A stretch of 64,000 nucleotides of DNA, from positions 771,728 to 835,727 of the forward strand of contig NZ_CANMBB010000001.1 in NCBI RefSeq assembly GCF_947495965.1. The letters run 5' to 3'. Below, in pieces: positions 46,258 to 55,770 of this stretch; positions within the stretch are counted from its first letter, which is position 1; each line of letters starts with the position of its first letter. The notes under the pieces were generated by a model. That model saw nothing but the letters and a program-made list of their open reading frames with translations. It was not told the origin of the DNA and made no database searches. Source of the stretch: an uncultured Maribacter sp. Its GTDB lineage: Bacteria; Bacteroidota; Bacteroidia; Flavobacteriales; Flavobacteriaceae. Position numbers and translations under genes: made by a program.

Positions 46258-46328
46258 AAAACGTAATTCTAATAGTTGCGTTTTGATGTTTATAGAAAGG
46301 CCGCTTTAAAAAAAGGCGGTCTTTTTTT
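46258..46328. terminator. Two hairpins between the convergent YiaA-like and nadD genes
   Basis: The first hairpin pairs AAAACGTAA (46258-46266) with TTGCGTTTT (46276-46284), with one wobble. The second pairs 46298-46307 with 46312-46322 (GGCCGC against GCGGTC, one bulged G, one wobble), followed by a T-run to 46328. Together they can act as a bidirectional terminator. Confidence 0.65.
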
Positions 46329-46911
46329 ATCTATAAAAATTCATCTCATCTATGTATTTCCAAACTACTTCTGGCAATAAAGGTTTAATGTTTTTTCCTA
46401 ATTTATGGTTTTTCCGAATAAATGTGGATGAAATTTCCATTATAGGAGCATCTACCCTATGTATTTTAGGATGATTTTTAAATTGATGCTCTACAACACC
46501 ACTAGAAACTCTAGGATATACATACACAGCATAATCTTCTAAGATAATTTCATAATTTTTCCACTTATGCAAACCTTTAAGGTTATCCTCTCCCATTATT
46601 AAAGAAAAATTATATTTATTTGGATACTTTTCAGAAAGTACTGCTAAAGTATTTATGGTATAATTTGGTTGTGGTAAATTAAACTCAATTCTACTTGGCT
46701 TTAATGCAGGATACTCCTCTACAGCGTCATATACCATTTGGTATCTATGGTTGTTGTCTAATAAGGTTTTTTTTGTTTTAAAAGGGCTTTGCGGGGTTAC
46801 CACAAACCAAACCTCATCTAAATCTGAGAACTCTACCATGTGGTTAGCAATTACTAAATGGCCTAAATGTATAGGGTTAAAAGTGCCAAAATAAAGACCT
46901 ACTTTTTTCAT
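46327..46911 (-). CDS. nadD: Nicotinate-nucleotide adenylyltransferase
   Basis: The 194-residue enzyme adenylates nicotinic acid mononucleotide in NAD synthesis. It shows the nucleotidyltransferase motif GTFNPIHLGHLVIANH (9-24) and the C-terminal ISSTFIRK segment. It lies 11 bp after gmk in the yicC-gmk-nadD operon, an arrangement conserved in Bacteroidota. Confidence 0.96.
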   Translation of the reverse strand: MKKVGLYFGTFNPIHLGHLVIANHMVEFSDLDEVWFVVTPQSPFKTKKTLLDNNHRYQMVYDAVEEYPALKPSRIEFNLPQPNYTINTLAVLSEKYPNKYNFSLIMGEDNLKGLHKWKNYEIILEDYAVYVYPRVSSGVVEHQFKNHPKIHRVDAPIMEISSTFIRKNHKLGKNIKPLLPEVVWKYIDEMNFYR

Positions 46912-46922
46912 TTATTACCTTA

Positions 46923-47501
46923 CTATTCTTTTGGATTCACAAAACTATCTACAAGGTCATGTGCCTCTTTTAAAGCAATATCTAGATCGTAATTTTTAAT
47001 AATTTTATCAAACTGTGGTGCTGTAGCAAGTTCTACTCCAGCTTTTGCAATTCGCATATTTATTTTGTCATCACTTTCTGTGCTTCTTTTTTTAAGTCTA
47101 ATCTTTAGTTCATCTATACTTGGGGGTTTTACAAAAACAGCTAATGTCTCTTTTGGGAATTTCTTTTTAATACGTAATCCGCCCACAACATCTATATCAA
47201 AAATTACATTTTTCCCTTCTGCCCAAAGACGTTCTACTTCTGTTTTTAAAGTACCATAGAAATTATCTCTATATACTTCTTCCCACTCTAAAAAATCATC
47301 ATTCTTAATGTGCTTCTTAAACTCTGAAACAGTCATAAAATAATAATGCTCTCCATTTTTTTCTTTTCCTCGTCTAGGTCTAGATGCTGCAGAAACAGAA
47401 AATGCTAAATTTAAATCTGGTTGCTCTAATAAGTGCCTAACTATAGTAGTTTTACCACTTCCTGATGGTGCCGAAAAAATTATTAATTTACCTCCTGCCA
47501 T
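46923..47501 (-). CDS. gmk: Guanylate kinase
   Basis: The 192-residue enzyme phosphorylates GMP to GDP. It has the P-loop SGSGKTT (13-19), the GMP-binding RPRRGKENGEHYYF-type region and the lid RSTESDDKINMRIAKA (about 139-154). Its start overlaps the yicC stop by 1 bp. Confidence 0.97.
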   Translation of the reverse strand: MAGGKLIIFSAPSGSGKTTIVRHLLEQPDLNLAFSVSAASRPRRGKEKNGEHYYFMTVSEFKKHIKNDDFLEWEEVYRDNFYGTLKTEVERLWAEGKNVIFDIDVVGGLRIKKKFPKETLAVFVKPPSIDELKIRLKKRSTESDDKINMRIAKAGVELATAPQFDKIIKNYDLDIALKEAHDLVDSFVNPKE

Positions 47502-48358
47502 TATAAAACATTCAACATTTGTTCTTTAATTTTTTCTAACTCATCTTTCATTTGCACTACTATTTGTTGCATAGGAGCATAATTAGCTTTAGAACCTATA
47601 GTATTAATTTCTCTCCCTATTTCTTGGCATATAAATCCAAGCTTTTTTCCATTACTGTCAGATGAGCTTAACGTTTTTGTAAAATATTCTAAATGGTTCT
47701 TTAAACGTACTTTTTCTTCAGTAATATCATATTTTTCTAGGTAATAAATAAGTTCTTGCTCAAACCTATTAGCATCTACATCTACAGTTAAATCCGCAAC
47801 AGCTTTTTCTAACTTTTCTCTTATAGTTGCTTGCCTTTCTGGATCTATAGTCTTAACCTCTTCCAGTAAGGAAGTTAACTTACTTAATCTTAAGTTAAAA
47901 TCGGATTCTAATACATTTCCTTCTTCGGATCTAAATTTATTAATTTCCTGCAAAGCCACAACTAAAGATTCTTTTATAGAAGCGTACTCTTCTTCATCTA
48001 TATCTTCTTTCTCTGTTTTCATAGCATCAGGCATACGCAATGCCATTTCTAAGAGCTGTATAGAATCTCCATCTGCAATAGACTGTAATTGCTTCATGTA
48101 TTGTTTTACTGCAACTTCATTTACTTGAGCAGAAGTACTATCCCCTGTATTCTCAATATACAATCCAAAATCTACCTTACCACGAACTAAAGAACTTGCA
48201 ATTACCTTTCGCAATTCTAATTCCTTTTCTCTGTATGCCGAAGGCATTCTTGCGTTTAAATCTAAGTTTTTGCTATTTAGGGACTTTAACTCTACTGTAA
48301 TTTTTTTTGAGGGAAGTTGTATTACATGTTTCCCAAACCCTGTCATGGATTGAATCAT
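47501..48358 (-). CDS. yicC: YicC family endoribonuclease
   Basis: From ATG 48358 the protein has 285 residues and begins MIQSMTGFGKH, the family's characteristic N-terminus; a TTG start 7 codons upstream lies within the -7 element and is rejected. YicC proteins are metal-dependent endoribonucleases that act in RNA turnover. The C-terminal helix FICQEIGREINTIGSKAN with following acidic residues matches the DUF1732 domain. It is the first gene of yicC-gmk-nadD. Confidence 0.93.
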   Translation of the reverse strand: MIQSMTGFGKHVIQLPSKKITVELKSLNSKNLDLNARMPSAYREKELELRKVIASSLVRGKVDFGLYIENTGDSTSAQVNEVAVKQYMKQLQSIADGDSIQLLEMALRMPDAMKTEKEDIDEEEYASIKESLVVALQEINKFRSEEGNVLESDFNLRLSKLTSLLEEVKTIDPERQATIREKLEKAVADLTVDVDANRFEQELIYYLEKYDITEEKVRLKNHLEYFTKTLSSSDSNGKKLGFICQEIGREINTIGSKANYAPMQQIVVQMKDELEKIKEQMLNVL

Positions 48359-48376
48359 ATATAGATTATTTGCCTG

Positions 48377-48384
48377 CAAAGATA
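48377..48384 (-). promoter_or_regulatory. -7 element of the yicC-gmk-nadD operon
   Basis: TATCTTTG on the minus strand matches TAnnTTTG, 18 bp before the yicC ATG, and overlaps the alternative TTG start, which supports the shorter protein. Confidence 0.5.
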
Positions 48385-48436
48385 ATTAAAGCATACTATT
48401 TAAAAGCATATGCCTTATTTTTAAAAGTTAGCCTAT

Positions 48437-48467
48437 AAAAAAAGCTGTTTAATTAAACAGCTTTTTT
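48437..48467 (-). terminator. Terminator after the DUF1080 gene
   Basis: An almost perfect palindrome, AAAAAAGCTGTTTAA paired with TTAAACAGCTTTTTT, sits between the DUF1080 stop and yicC, with a T-run on the minus strand. Confidence 0.88.
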
Positions 48468-48484
48468 ATATCTAAATTATTTAT

Positions 48485-49258
48485 CTACAACTCCCTTACC
48501 CAAATATTCCTATAACTTACTCTACTATTATCTCCATGGTCTTGTAATTTTATAGGACCTTTGCCATGTGGAGGATTTTTGGGCCATCCTATATATGGTG
48601 TTGTTCCTTTAATTTCTACATGATCTTGAATAAGTATACCATTATGGAATACTGTTAATGTGCCTGATTTTACTTTTACCCCTGCCTCATTAAACTCAGG
48701 AGCATGATACACAATATCATAAACATTCCACTCTCCACTAGGAACAGATGCCATTGCTAAAGGAGTATGCTGTTTATAAACGGAACCAACTTGACCATTA
48801 ACATAGGTATCATTATCATTATTATCCAAAATTTGCACTTCATACCTGCCTTGTATAAAAACACCACTATTTCCCCTATTTTGTCCTTTCCCTTTAATAT
48901 CTGCTGGCGATTGCCATTCTATATGCAATTGTATATCACCAAATTTTTGCTTTGTTTGTATGTCCCCGGATTTATTTTTAACCGTTACACTTCCATCTTC
49001 GTTAATAAGCCAAGAAGCTTTTTCTTTAGTTTTAGTATGCTCCCAGTTGTTTAAATTTTTCCCATCAAATAATACAATAGCATCACTAGGAACTCCATTA
49101 GCATTCTTTTTTACAACAGGAACTACCGGCTCATAAAATTCGGTTTCCTCTGGTTTTGTTGGCTCTTTTCCTTTATTTTCTGTGACTATTTCTTTTTGAC
49201 TATAGCAACTATTCACTACAAATGCAACAAGCACAAAAGCTAGACGTAATTTCTTCAT
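48485..49258 (-). CDS. DUF1080 (3-keto-disaccharide hydrolase domain) lipoprotein
   Basis: The 257-residue protein has a lipoprotein signal (VVNSC, Cys18), a Pro/Glu-rich linker, and a DUF1080 concanavalin-like jelly roll (about 60-257) with the family segments IVLFDGKNLNNWEH, GNSGVFIQGRYEVQILD and the final VSYRNIWVREL. Members of this family cleave 3-keto-glycosides made by sugar 3-dehydrogenases. It follows the TIM-barrel gene by 69 bp on the same strand and faces a cluster with two GMC oxidoreductases, which fits that role. Confidence 0.85.
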   Translation of the reverse strand: MKKLRLAFVLVAFVVNSCYSQKEIVTENKGKEPTKPEETEFYEPVVPVVKKNANGVPSDAIVLFDGKNLNNWEHTKTKEKASWLINEDGSVTVKNKSGDIQTKQKFGDIQLHIEWQSPADIKGKGQNRGNSGVFIQGRYEVQILDNNDNDTYVNGQVGSVYKQHTPLAMASVPSGEWNVYDIVYHAPEFNEAGVKVKSGTLTVFHNGILIQDHVEIKGTTPYIGWPKNPPHGKGPIKLQDHGDNSRVSYRNIWVREL

Positions 49259-49327
49259 CTTTATAATTCTTTAATTTTAATTTTTTTGGTAAAACACCAT
49301 TTTATAAACGGTATAAAAAAGTCTGTT

Positions 49328-50380
49328 TTAAATCCCCAAAATTCCTTTTAAGGCATCTTTATCTGTATCTCTACCAGCAAAATCATCAAATGTTTTCTGG
49401 GTTGCTTCTATAATATGTTTCTGAATAAAAGGAGCTCCTTCACGAGCACCTTGCTCAGGACTCTTCATACAACATTCCCATTCCATAACTGCCCAAACAT
49501 CGCAACCATATTGTGTAAGTTTAGAAAATATTCCGCTAAAATCTACTTGACCATCTCCTGGAGATCTAAATCTACCTGCTCTATCTATCCAATCCGAATA
49601 CCCGCCATAAACACCTTGCTTACCCGTTGGGTTAAATTCAGCATCTTTTACATGAAAAGCCTTTATAAAAGAATGGTAATGATCTATATATGTTAAATAA
49701 TCTAAGTTTTGCAACACAAAATGACTTGGGTCATATAACATATTTACACGTTTATGATTATTTGTTGCTGCTAAAAAACGCTCAAAAGAAACACCATCAT
49801 GTAAATCTTCTCCTGGGTGAATTTCATAACAAACATCTACCCCTTTATCATCAAAATGATTAAGAATAGGCATCCATCTATTTGCAAGTTCCTCAAAACC
49901 TAATTCTACTAATCCTGGAGGTCTTTGCGGCCATGGATACATAGTATGCCAAAGTAAAGCTCCAGAAAAAGTTGCATGGGACTTTAACCCTAAACGGCTA
50001 CTAGCAGTACCTGCTTTTTTAACAGTTTCTATTGCCCATTCTGTTCTTGCTTTGGGATTGTTTTTAACAGCGTCAGGAGCAAAACCATCAAACATAGTAT
50101 CATAAGCTGGGTTAACTGCAACTAACTGTCCCTGCAAATGTGTAGAAAGTTCTGTTATTTCTAATCCGTAAGAATTAACCTTTCCTTTTAATTCATCACA
50201 ATAGGTTTGACTTTCAGCAGCTTTATCTAAATCTATTAAAAAAGATTCCCATGTAGGTATTTGTATTCCCTTATATCCTAAATCTGCTGCCCATTTACAC
50301 ATACCGTCTAAGGCATTAAATGGAGCTTTACTATCTACAAATTGTGCTAAAAAAACAGCAGGGCCTTTTATTGTTTTCAT
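49328..50380 (-). CDS. Sugar phosphate isomerase/epimerase family TIM-barrel protein
   Basis: The 350-residue protein has the xylose-isomerase-like TIM barrel, with metal-type residues in YEIHPGEDL (about 197-205), YDPSHFVLQ and FHVKDAE (about 241-247) and a final catalytic Glu in AVMEWECC. No signal peptide is seen, so it probably acts in the cytosol on a keto sugar or sugar acid. The gene is divergent from the first GMC oxidoreductase gene and 69 bp upstream of the DUF1080 gene. Confidence 0.85.
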   Translation of the reverse strand: MKTIKGPAVFLAQFVDSKAPFNALDGMCKWAADLGYKGIQIPTWESFLIDLDKAAESQTYCDELKGKVNSYGLEITELSTHLQGQLVAVNPAYDTMFDGFAPDAVKNNPKARTEWAIETVKKAGTASSRLGLKSHATFSGALLWHTMYPWPQRPPGLVELGFEELANRWMPILNHFDDKGVDVCYEIHPGEDLHDGVSFERFLAATNNHKRVNMLYDPSHFVLQNLDYLTYIDHYHSFIKAFHVKDAEFNPTGKQGVYGGYSDWIDRAGRFRSPGDGQVDFSGIFSKLTQYGCDVWAVMEWECCMKSPEQGAREGAPFIQKHIIEATQKTFDDFAGRDTDKDALKGILGI

Positions 50381-50561
50381 TTTAATGATTTTAGTATATT
50401 TTTCGTAATATTTCGCGTTTTTCTGTGAATTATTTTGCTTTCCTGCAAGAAATTTTTATGAATATGAAGTATATTTAGTGTTATTCTGCCATATTATCAA
50501 TATCTCGCCAGATACGTTATAAATATAGGCATAACATCATTATTATTTTTAAAAAAGTGCA

Positions 50562-52265
50562 ATGAATAACGAAGAAATTTACGATGCCATAGTAGTAGGA
50601 ACTGGAATAACTGGAGGTTGGGCAGCTAAAGAATTATGTGAAAATGGTTTAAAAACTTTAGTGCTTGAACGTGGCCCTATGGTTAAACATATAGAAGATT
50701 ACAAAACCATGAATGATGATCCTTGGGATTATCCTCTTAAAGGCGAACTTTCTAAAGAAGACAAAAAGAAACAACATATACAAAGTAGAGTTGGTTGGGC
50801 ACCAAAAGAAGACAACAAACATTTTTTTGTAAATGATTTGGAACACCCCTATGAAGAAATTAAACGTTTTGATTGGATACGTGGTTATCATGTAGGTGGA
50901 CGGTCTTTAACTTGGGGAAAACAAAGTTATAGATGGAGTGATATTGATTTTAAAGCAAACAAAAAAGATGGATATGGTGTAGACTGGCCTGTGCGCTATA
51001 AAGATATTTCTCCTTGGTATGATAAGGTGGAAGAATATATTGGTGTAAGTGGACAAAATTTAGGGTTAAAACAGCTTCCTGATGGTAAATTTCAACCTCC
51101 TATGGATTTAAACTGTGTAGAAGAAGCCTTAAAAGAATCTATGGCAGCTTCTTTTGACGATGGTAGGCTTTTAACTATTGGTAGGGCGGCACACCTTACG
51201 GATAAAAACGCGAAGTTTGAAGGAAGAAATCCTTGTCAATATAGAAATAGATGTAGTCGAGGCTGTCCTTTTGGTGGTTATTTTAGTAGTAACTCCTCTA
51301 CACTACCTGCAGCAGAACGCACCGGCAATATGACATTAAGACCCAATTCTATTGTATACGAAGTGGTTTATGATGCTAAAACAAAAAAAGCTACTGGTGT
51401 AAAAATTATGGATGCACTTACTAATGAAAAAATAGAATACAAAGCCAAAGTAATATTCTTGTGCGCATCTGCAGTGGCTTCTGTTGGGATACTTTTACAA
51501 TCTAAGTCTAAACGTTTTCCTAATGGACTTGGAAATGATTCTGACGCATTAGGAAGAGGAATTATGGACCACCATTACCAATTAGGGGCATCTGCAAAAG
51601 TAGATGGTTTTTTAGACAAATATTATAAAGGACGAAGACCCAATGGATTTTATATTCCAAGGTTTGTAAACCTAGATAAAAAAACTAATCGAAAAGAATA
51701 TCTTAGAGGCTTTGGTTTCCAAGGTGGAGCAAGTAGAGGTAATTGGTCCGAAGTAATAGCCGAAATGGGTTACGGTGCAGAATTAAAGGAACACATTTTA
51801 AAACCCGGACAATGGCAAATTGGCGCCACTGGTTTTGGAGAAATGTTACCCTATGACGATAACAGGGTTATGCTAAGTAAAACTAAAAAAGACAAATGGG
51901 GGTTACCACAACTTGCTTTTGATGTAGAGTTTAAAGAAAATGAACTAAACATGAGAAAAGATATTTTAAAAACTATTGAAGAAACATTTAAAGCAGCAGG
52001 TTTTAAAGATGTTTATACCTACGATAATGAAACAGGACCAGGACTTGGAATACATGAAATGGGTGGTGCAAGAATGGGACATTCTGCTAAAACATCTATC
52101 GTAAATAAATACAACCAAATACATAGTGTACCAAATGTTTATGTAACAGATGGTGCTTTTATGAGTTCTTCTAGTTGTGTAAACCCATCATTAACTTATA
52201 TGGCTTTTACAGCAAGAGCTGCAAACCATGCTGCAAGGGAATTTAAAGCAGGTACGTTTTCTTAA
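50562..52265 (+). CDS. GMC family FAD-dependent oxidoreductase with Fe-S Cys motif (first copy)
   Basis: The 567-residue protein has an N-terminal FAD motif GTGITG (13-18), the ring of conserved GMC residues and the catalytic pair H498 (in GIHEMGGARMG) and N541 (in CVNPSL). CQYRNRCSRGC (C225, C231, C235) is the C-x5-C-x3-C pattern that binds a 3Fe-4S cluster in FAD-dependent glucose dehydrogenases. It has no signal peptide of its own. It likely oxidises a sugar, possibly at C3. Unlike its paralogue at 56946, it has no small-subunit gene beside it. It is followed 57 bp later by an ASCH gene. Confidence 0.88.
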   Translation: MNNEEIYDAIVVGTGITGGWAAKELCENGLKTLVLERGPMVKHIEDYKTMNDDPWDYPLKGELSKEDKKKQHIQSRVGWAPKEDNKHFFVNDLEHPYEEIKRFDWIRGYHVGGRSLTWGKQSYRWSDIDFKANKKDGYGVDWPVRYKDISPWYDKVEEYIGVSGQNLGLKQLPDGKFQPPMDLNCVEEALKESMAASFDDGRLLTIGRAAHLTDKNAKFEGRNPCQYRNRCSRGCPFGGYFSSNSSTLPAAERTGNMTLRPNSIVYEVVYDAKTKKATGVKIMDALTNEKIEYKAKVIFLCASAVASVGILLQSKSKRFPNGLGNDSDALGRGIMDHHYQLGASAKVDGFLDKYYKGRRPNGFYIPRFVNLDKKTNRKEYLRGFGFQGGASRGNWSEVIAEMGYGAELKEHILKPGQWQIGATGFGEMLPYDDNRVMLSKTKKDKWGLPQLAFDVEFKENELNMRKDILKTIEETFKAAGFKDVYTYDNETGPGLGIHEMGGARMGHSAKTSIVNKYNQIHSVPNVYVTDGAFMSSSSCVNPSLTYMAFTARAANHAAREFKAGTFS

Positions 52266-52322
52266 AATTACTATATTGCGTAACACTAGCAATATTAAAA
52301 ACTATAAACGCGTTTAATAATA

Positions 52323-52781
52323 ATGGAAAATTCATCAGCAAGGAATATGTGGGGAGATTATTTAGATAAGCATTTAGAAGATGCTTTTCATGAGGCTCCA
52401 AAAACAATCCAATTTTGTGATAATGAGAAGGATGCTAATGAATATGCTAATCTTGTAAAATCTGGCATAAAAAAAGCTACTACAGATTCTCTTATTGGCA
52501 TTCAAAACAGAAAAGAGAGACTTCCTAAAATAGGAGACTTTACAGTTATTACCAACTGGGAAGGGGAAGCACAATGTATTGTAGAAACTACTAAAGTTAC
52601 TCTAAAACCATATTTTAGTATTGATGACTCTTATGCCAACAAAGAAGGGGAAAAATCTTTAGCGCATTGGAAAAAAGTACATTGGGATTACTACACTAGA
52701 GAATTAGGTACTTTTAATCGCAAACCTAGCGAGAGTATGATTGTGGTTTGCCATGAATTTAATGTTGTTTTTAAACGATAA
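52323..52781 (+). CDS. ASCH domain protein
   Basis: The 152-residue protein is essentially one ASCH domain (about 25-150), with KSGIKKATTDSL near residue 46-57, a GDFTVITNWEGEAQCIVETTKV core and EGEKSLAHWKKVHWDYY. ASCH domains bind RNA or modified nucleosides; some are N4-acetylcytidine amidohydrolases. The role here is unknown. It lies 57 bp after the GMC gene and could be cotranscribed, with a strong terminator behind it. Confidence 0.88.
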   Translation: MENSSARNMWGDYLDKHLEDAFHEAPKTIQFCDNEKDANEYANLVKSGIKKATTDSLIGIQNRKERLPKIGDFTVITNWEGEAQCIVETTKVTLKPYFSIDDSYANKEGEKSLAHWKKVHWDYYTRELGTFNRKPSESMIVVCHEFNVVFKR

Positions 52782-52802
52782 CTATTTAATATATAAGATA
52801 TA

Positions 52803-52837
52803 AAAAAATGCAGCCCTTATTTAGGGCTGCATTTTTT
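52803..52837. terminator. Bidirectional terminator between ASCH and Gfo/Idh/MocA genes
   Basis: A 15-bp perfect stem (52803-52817 with 52823-52837) with an A-run on one side and a T-run on the other lies between two convergent genes and can serve both. Confidence 0.93.
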
Positions 52838-52857
52838 ATAAATTATTATTTCTTAGA

Positions 52858-54000
52858 TTAAGATTCTAATGTAACCCAAGTATTACCTGCTTTATGAGAT
52901 TCTACTGTAGCTTCAATAAAATTCATTCCACGAACGCCATCTAACATCGTAGGAAACTCTCCGTCATTATACTTTTCTCCTCTAATTGCTTTGGCAGCTC
53001 CTAAATAAATATTTGCCATAGAATCAAAAATACCTTCTGGGTGTCCTGGAGGTAATTTTGTACCTCCTAAAGATAAATCGGAATTATAGGCATGCCCAGG
53101 CTTATACACTTGCATTGGTTCCGTATCACTCAACTTATATAAAAAATTAGGATTTTCCTGTTCCCACTTAAAGGCAGCTTTTTCCCCATATATTGCAATA
53201 GTTAACCCATTTTCTTCTCCTGTAGCAACTTGACTAGAACGTATTAATCCTTTTACATGATCACCCATACGCACTAAAACAGTACCATCTACATCCATCT
53301 GGTTGTCTTCATATAAATAATTAAAATCGGACAAAATAGTATCTATTCGTAATCCTGTAGTATACTCAATTAGATTAAAAGCGTGTACTCCTATATCTCC
53401 TATACAAGAACTAATACCTGCCTTTTTAGGGTCTAATCTCCAAACAGAAGAACGTTTTTCTTGATCATGTATTATTGTATTTATCCATCCTTGATAATAA
53501 GAAGCATCTACTTTATGTATTTTTCCTAAAGCACCAGACTTAATCATTTCTCGCATTTGACGTACCATTGGATATCCAGTATACGTATGCGTTAAAGCAA
53601 AAACTGCTCCTGATTTTTTATGTGCTTCCTGTAATATTTTTGCTTCTTCTAAACTTGTTGTCATTGGTTTTTCACAAATAACATGAAAACCATTATCTAA
53701 CAACTTTTTTGCCATTGGAAAATGTAAAAAATTAGGCGTAAGAATAGAACAAACTTCTATTCTTTCTTCTTTAGGAAGTTTCATTTCTTCCTCTACAAAA
53801 GTGTCAAAATCTTTATATATTCTATTTGTAGGAACATCTATTTCTTTAGCAAAAGCCATATTTGCATCAAAATCTGGATTAAAAACAGCTCCTGTAATTT
53901 GATAATTATCATTTATATGTGATGCAACTCTATGTAATACTCCAATAAGAGAATCTCCGCCTCCGCCAAGAATTCCTAACCTAATTTTTTTACTCATCAA
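52858..54000 (-). CDS. Gfo/Idh/MocA family oxidoreductase
   Basis: The 380-residue protein has an N-terminal NAD(P) Rossmann fold (LGILGGGGDSLIGVLHR, about 8-24), the CEKPMTT motif (about 110-116) with the conserved Lys, and a C-terminal substrate-binding domain. There is no Tat or Sec signal, so it is cytosolic. It probably reduces or oxidises a keto sugar. It is the last gene of a four-gene minus-strand operon (TIM-barrel lipoprotein, DinB, MFS, Gfo/Idh/MocA), 36 bp after the transporter gene. Confidence 0.92.
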   Translation of the reverse strand: MMSKKIRLGILGGGGDSLIGVLHRVASHINDNYQITGAVFNPDFDANMAFAKEIDVPTNRIYKDFDTFVEEEMKLPKEERIEVCSILTPNFLHFPMAKKLLDNGFHVICEKPMTTSLEEAKILQEAHKKSGAVFALTHTYTGYPMVRQMREMIKSGALGKIHKVDASYYQGWINTIIHDQEKRSSVWRLDPKKAGISSCIGDIGVHAFNLIEYTTGLRIDTILSDFNYLYEDNQMDVDGTVLVRMGDHVKGLIRSSQVATGEENGLTIAIYGEKAAFKWEQENPNFLYKLSDTEPMQVYKPGHAYNSDLSLGGTKLPPGHPEGIFDSMANIYLGAAKAIRGEKYNDGEFPTMLDGVRGMNFIEATVESHKAGNTWVTLES

Positions 54001-54036
54001 CTTATATTTAATTTCTATACTATTTTTTAATATAAT

Positions 54037-55269
54037 TTATGCAATAACATCTTCTCCGTGTCCAATTCTATTTTTTTCAATCTTATTACGCATAAAGAAT
54101 AAAATCCCAAACAATACAACTAGCGCTATTGGAAAAAACACTACTATTCCCAAAACGGCTTTACCTGCCGCAATTTCTGCTAAAGCTCCGGATAAACCAG
54201 ATGCTAAAGCATTGTTTTTTTCTTCATCTAACCAAGAACCAATTACTGGATTCCACATTGATGTTGCAAACATTCCTGCCCCACCAACTAGAGACATTCC
54301 TAATGCTCCTGTTTTTGGCAAGTATTCTGAAACAAAACCAATCATAGTTGGCCAAAAGTAACAAACTCCCAATGCAAATAATGCTGCTGCAACATATATC
54401 ATAGAACCATCTACTATACTCATAAGATAAATAGCTACACTAGTAATTATTGCAGACATCCAGAGAACTCCTGCCGGATTTAATTTATGTACAATTGGCC
54501 CTGCAAAAAATCTACCTAAGGCCATAATACCAGTTACTAAAGCCAATACTAACATAGGACTAGCACCAGAGCTACCTAAAATAGTTTCTATCCATTGTTG
54601 TGGTATAAACTCAGAAACTGCCGTTAATGTCATACAAAGTGCCATAAAAATAAATAATGGACTAGCTAATGCTTTTATATTATTAGATGTATTAGATTCC
54701 ATATTCTTACTTTCAGGAAATTTTTGGGTAAATATTAAATACCCATAAATTAAGGTAGGAATTAGCATTGTTGCTATTAAAGTTTGCCATCCCATACCAG
54801 CATCTGTTAAAAATTTAGTTACTAATGCCCCTATAACGAGACCGCCAGGAAACCAAACATGAAATTTATTAAGCATTGCTGTTCTGTTGTTAGTATACAT
54901 TTCTGCTATCATTGGATTACATGCTGCTTCTACAGAACCATTTGCAAAGCCAATAAAAAAGGTGGATATGATTAACGTCCAGAAACCACCTGCAAAAATG
55001 GTTAATAATAAACCTAACATATGACATATGAAGGCAACAATCATTAATTTTTTAGCTCCAACAGTATTATATAGCAACCCTCCAAGAATCATTGCAAGAG
55101 GAAATCCTAAAAAAGCCATACTATTTATCCAACCTAATTCTTTATTAGAAATTTCAAAATCTACTCCTAATTGATTTAAAATACCTGCTCTTATTGCAAA
55201 CGTCATAGATGTTACAATTAGAGAAATACAGGCTGCTAAAAATATTTGGTTTTTATTTACTTCTTTCAT
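54037..55269 (-). CDS. MFS transporter, probably sugar or sugar derivative
   Basis: The 410-residue protein has 12 predicted membrane helices and a conserved region after helix 2 (LLYNTVGAKKLMIVA), as in the fucose/glucose-permease-like branch of the major facilitator superfamily. It would import a sugar or keto sugar for the adjacent cytosolic oxidoreductase. It lies 45 bp after the DinB gene. Confidence 0.85.
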   Translation of the reverse strand: MKEVNKNQIFLAACISLIVTSMTFAIRAGILNQLGVDFEISNKELGWINSMAFLGFPLAMILGGLLYNTVGAKKLMIVAFICHMLGLLLTIFAGGFWTLIISTFFIGFANGSVEAACNPMIAEMYTNNRTAMLNKFHVWFPGGLVIGALVTKFLTDAGMGWQTLIATMLIPTLIYGYLIFTQKFPESKNMESNTSNNIKALASPLFIFMALCMTLTAVSEFIPQQWIETILGSSGASPMLVLALVTGIMALGRFFAGPIVHKLNPAGVLWMSAIITSVAIYLMSIVDGSMIYVAAALFALGVCYFWPTMIGFVSEYLPKTGALGMSLVGGAGMFATSMWNPVIGSWLDEEKNNALASGLSGALAEIAAGKAVLGIVVFFPIALVVLFGILFFMRNKIEKNRIGHGEDVIA

Positions 55270-55314
55270 TTCCTTATATATTTAATTAGTTGGTGTTGTT
55301 GTTAAGTTCTAAAA

Positions 55315-55758
55315 CTATCTTTTGTAAATAACATAATCTAGAATTAGAGGGTCTAGCCCCTTTTTTCTAAAGCCTTTTGCTATTTGTCCTCTATGTTGTG
55401 TAGAGTGATTTATAATATGAAATAACATATCTTGAAGTGTATTTGTAAAAAGCCGGCCTTCAGAACTTTCATAATCTATTCTATCTTCAAAATCATCTGC
55501 ATTACTTGTTATTTCAAAAGAATTTCTTTGATTTTCATAATGAATATCTTCCCACTCTTTAACATCATGTAATTGCCATATAGAATATTTAGAAGGAATC
55601 TTTAGTATTCTACCATTCCATATATGGTGGGCATTTAAAATATGGCTAAATAATTTAATTGTATCATCAGGAACCGTTTCCATTGCATTACACTGTTCTA
55701 TTATTTTTTTATTGCAATAAAAATTATAATCAAACATCTGATTAAAAAAACCCTTCAT
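55315..55758 (-). CDS. DinB family protein
   Basis: The 147-residue four-helix-bundle protein has the metal-type His residues in HILNAHHIWNGRI (about 41-53) and HIINHSTQHRGQI (about 113-125), as in DinB/YfiT proteins. Members act as metal-dependent thiol transferases or have unknown roles. Its place 12 bp after a TIM-barrel gene in a sugar operon is not explained by those functions. Confidence 0.87.
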   Translation of the reverse strand: MKGFFNQMFDYNFYCNKKIIEQCNAMETVPDDTIKLFSHILNAHHIWNGRILKIPSKYSIWQLHDVKEWEDIHYENQRNSFEITSNADDFEDRIDYESSEGRLFTNTLQDMLFHIINHSTQHRGQIAKGFRKKGLDPLILDYVIYKR

Positions 55759-55770
55759 AATACCTATTAA

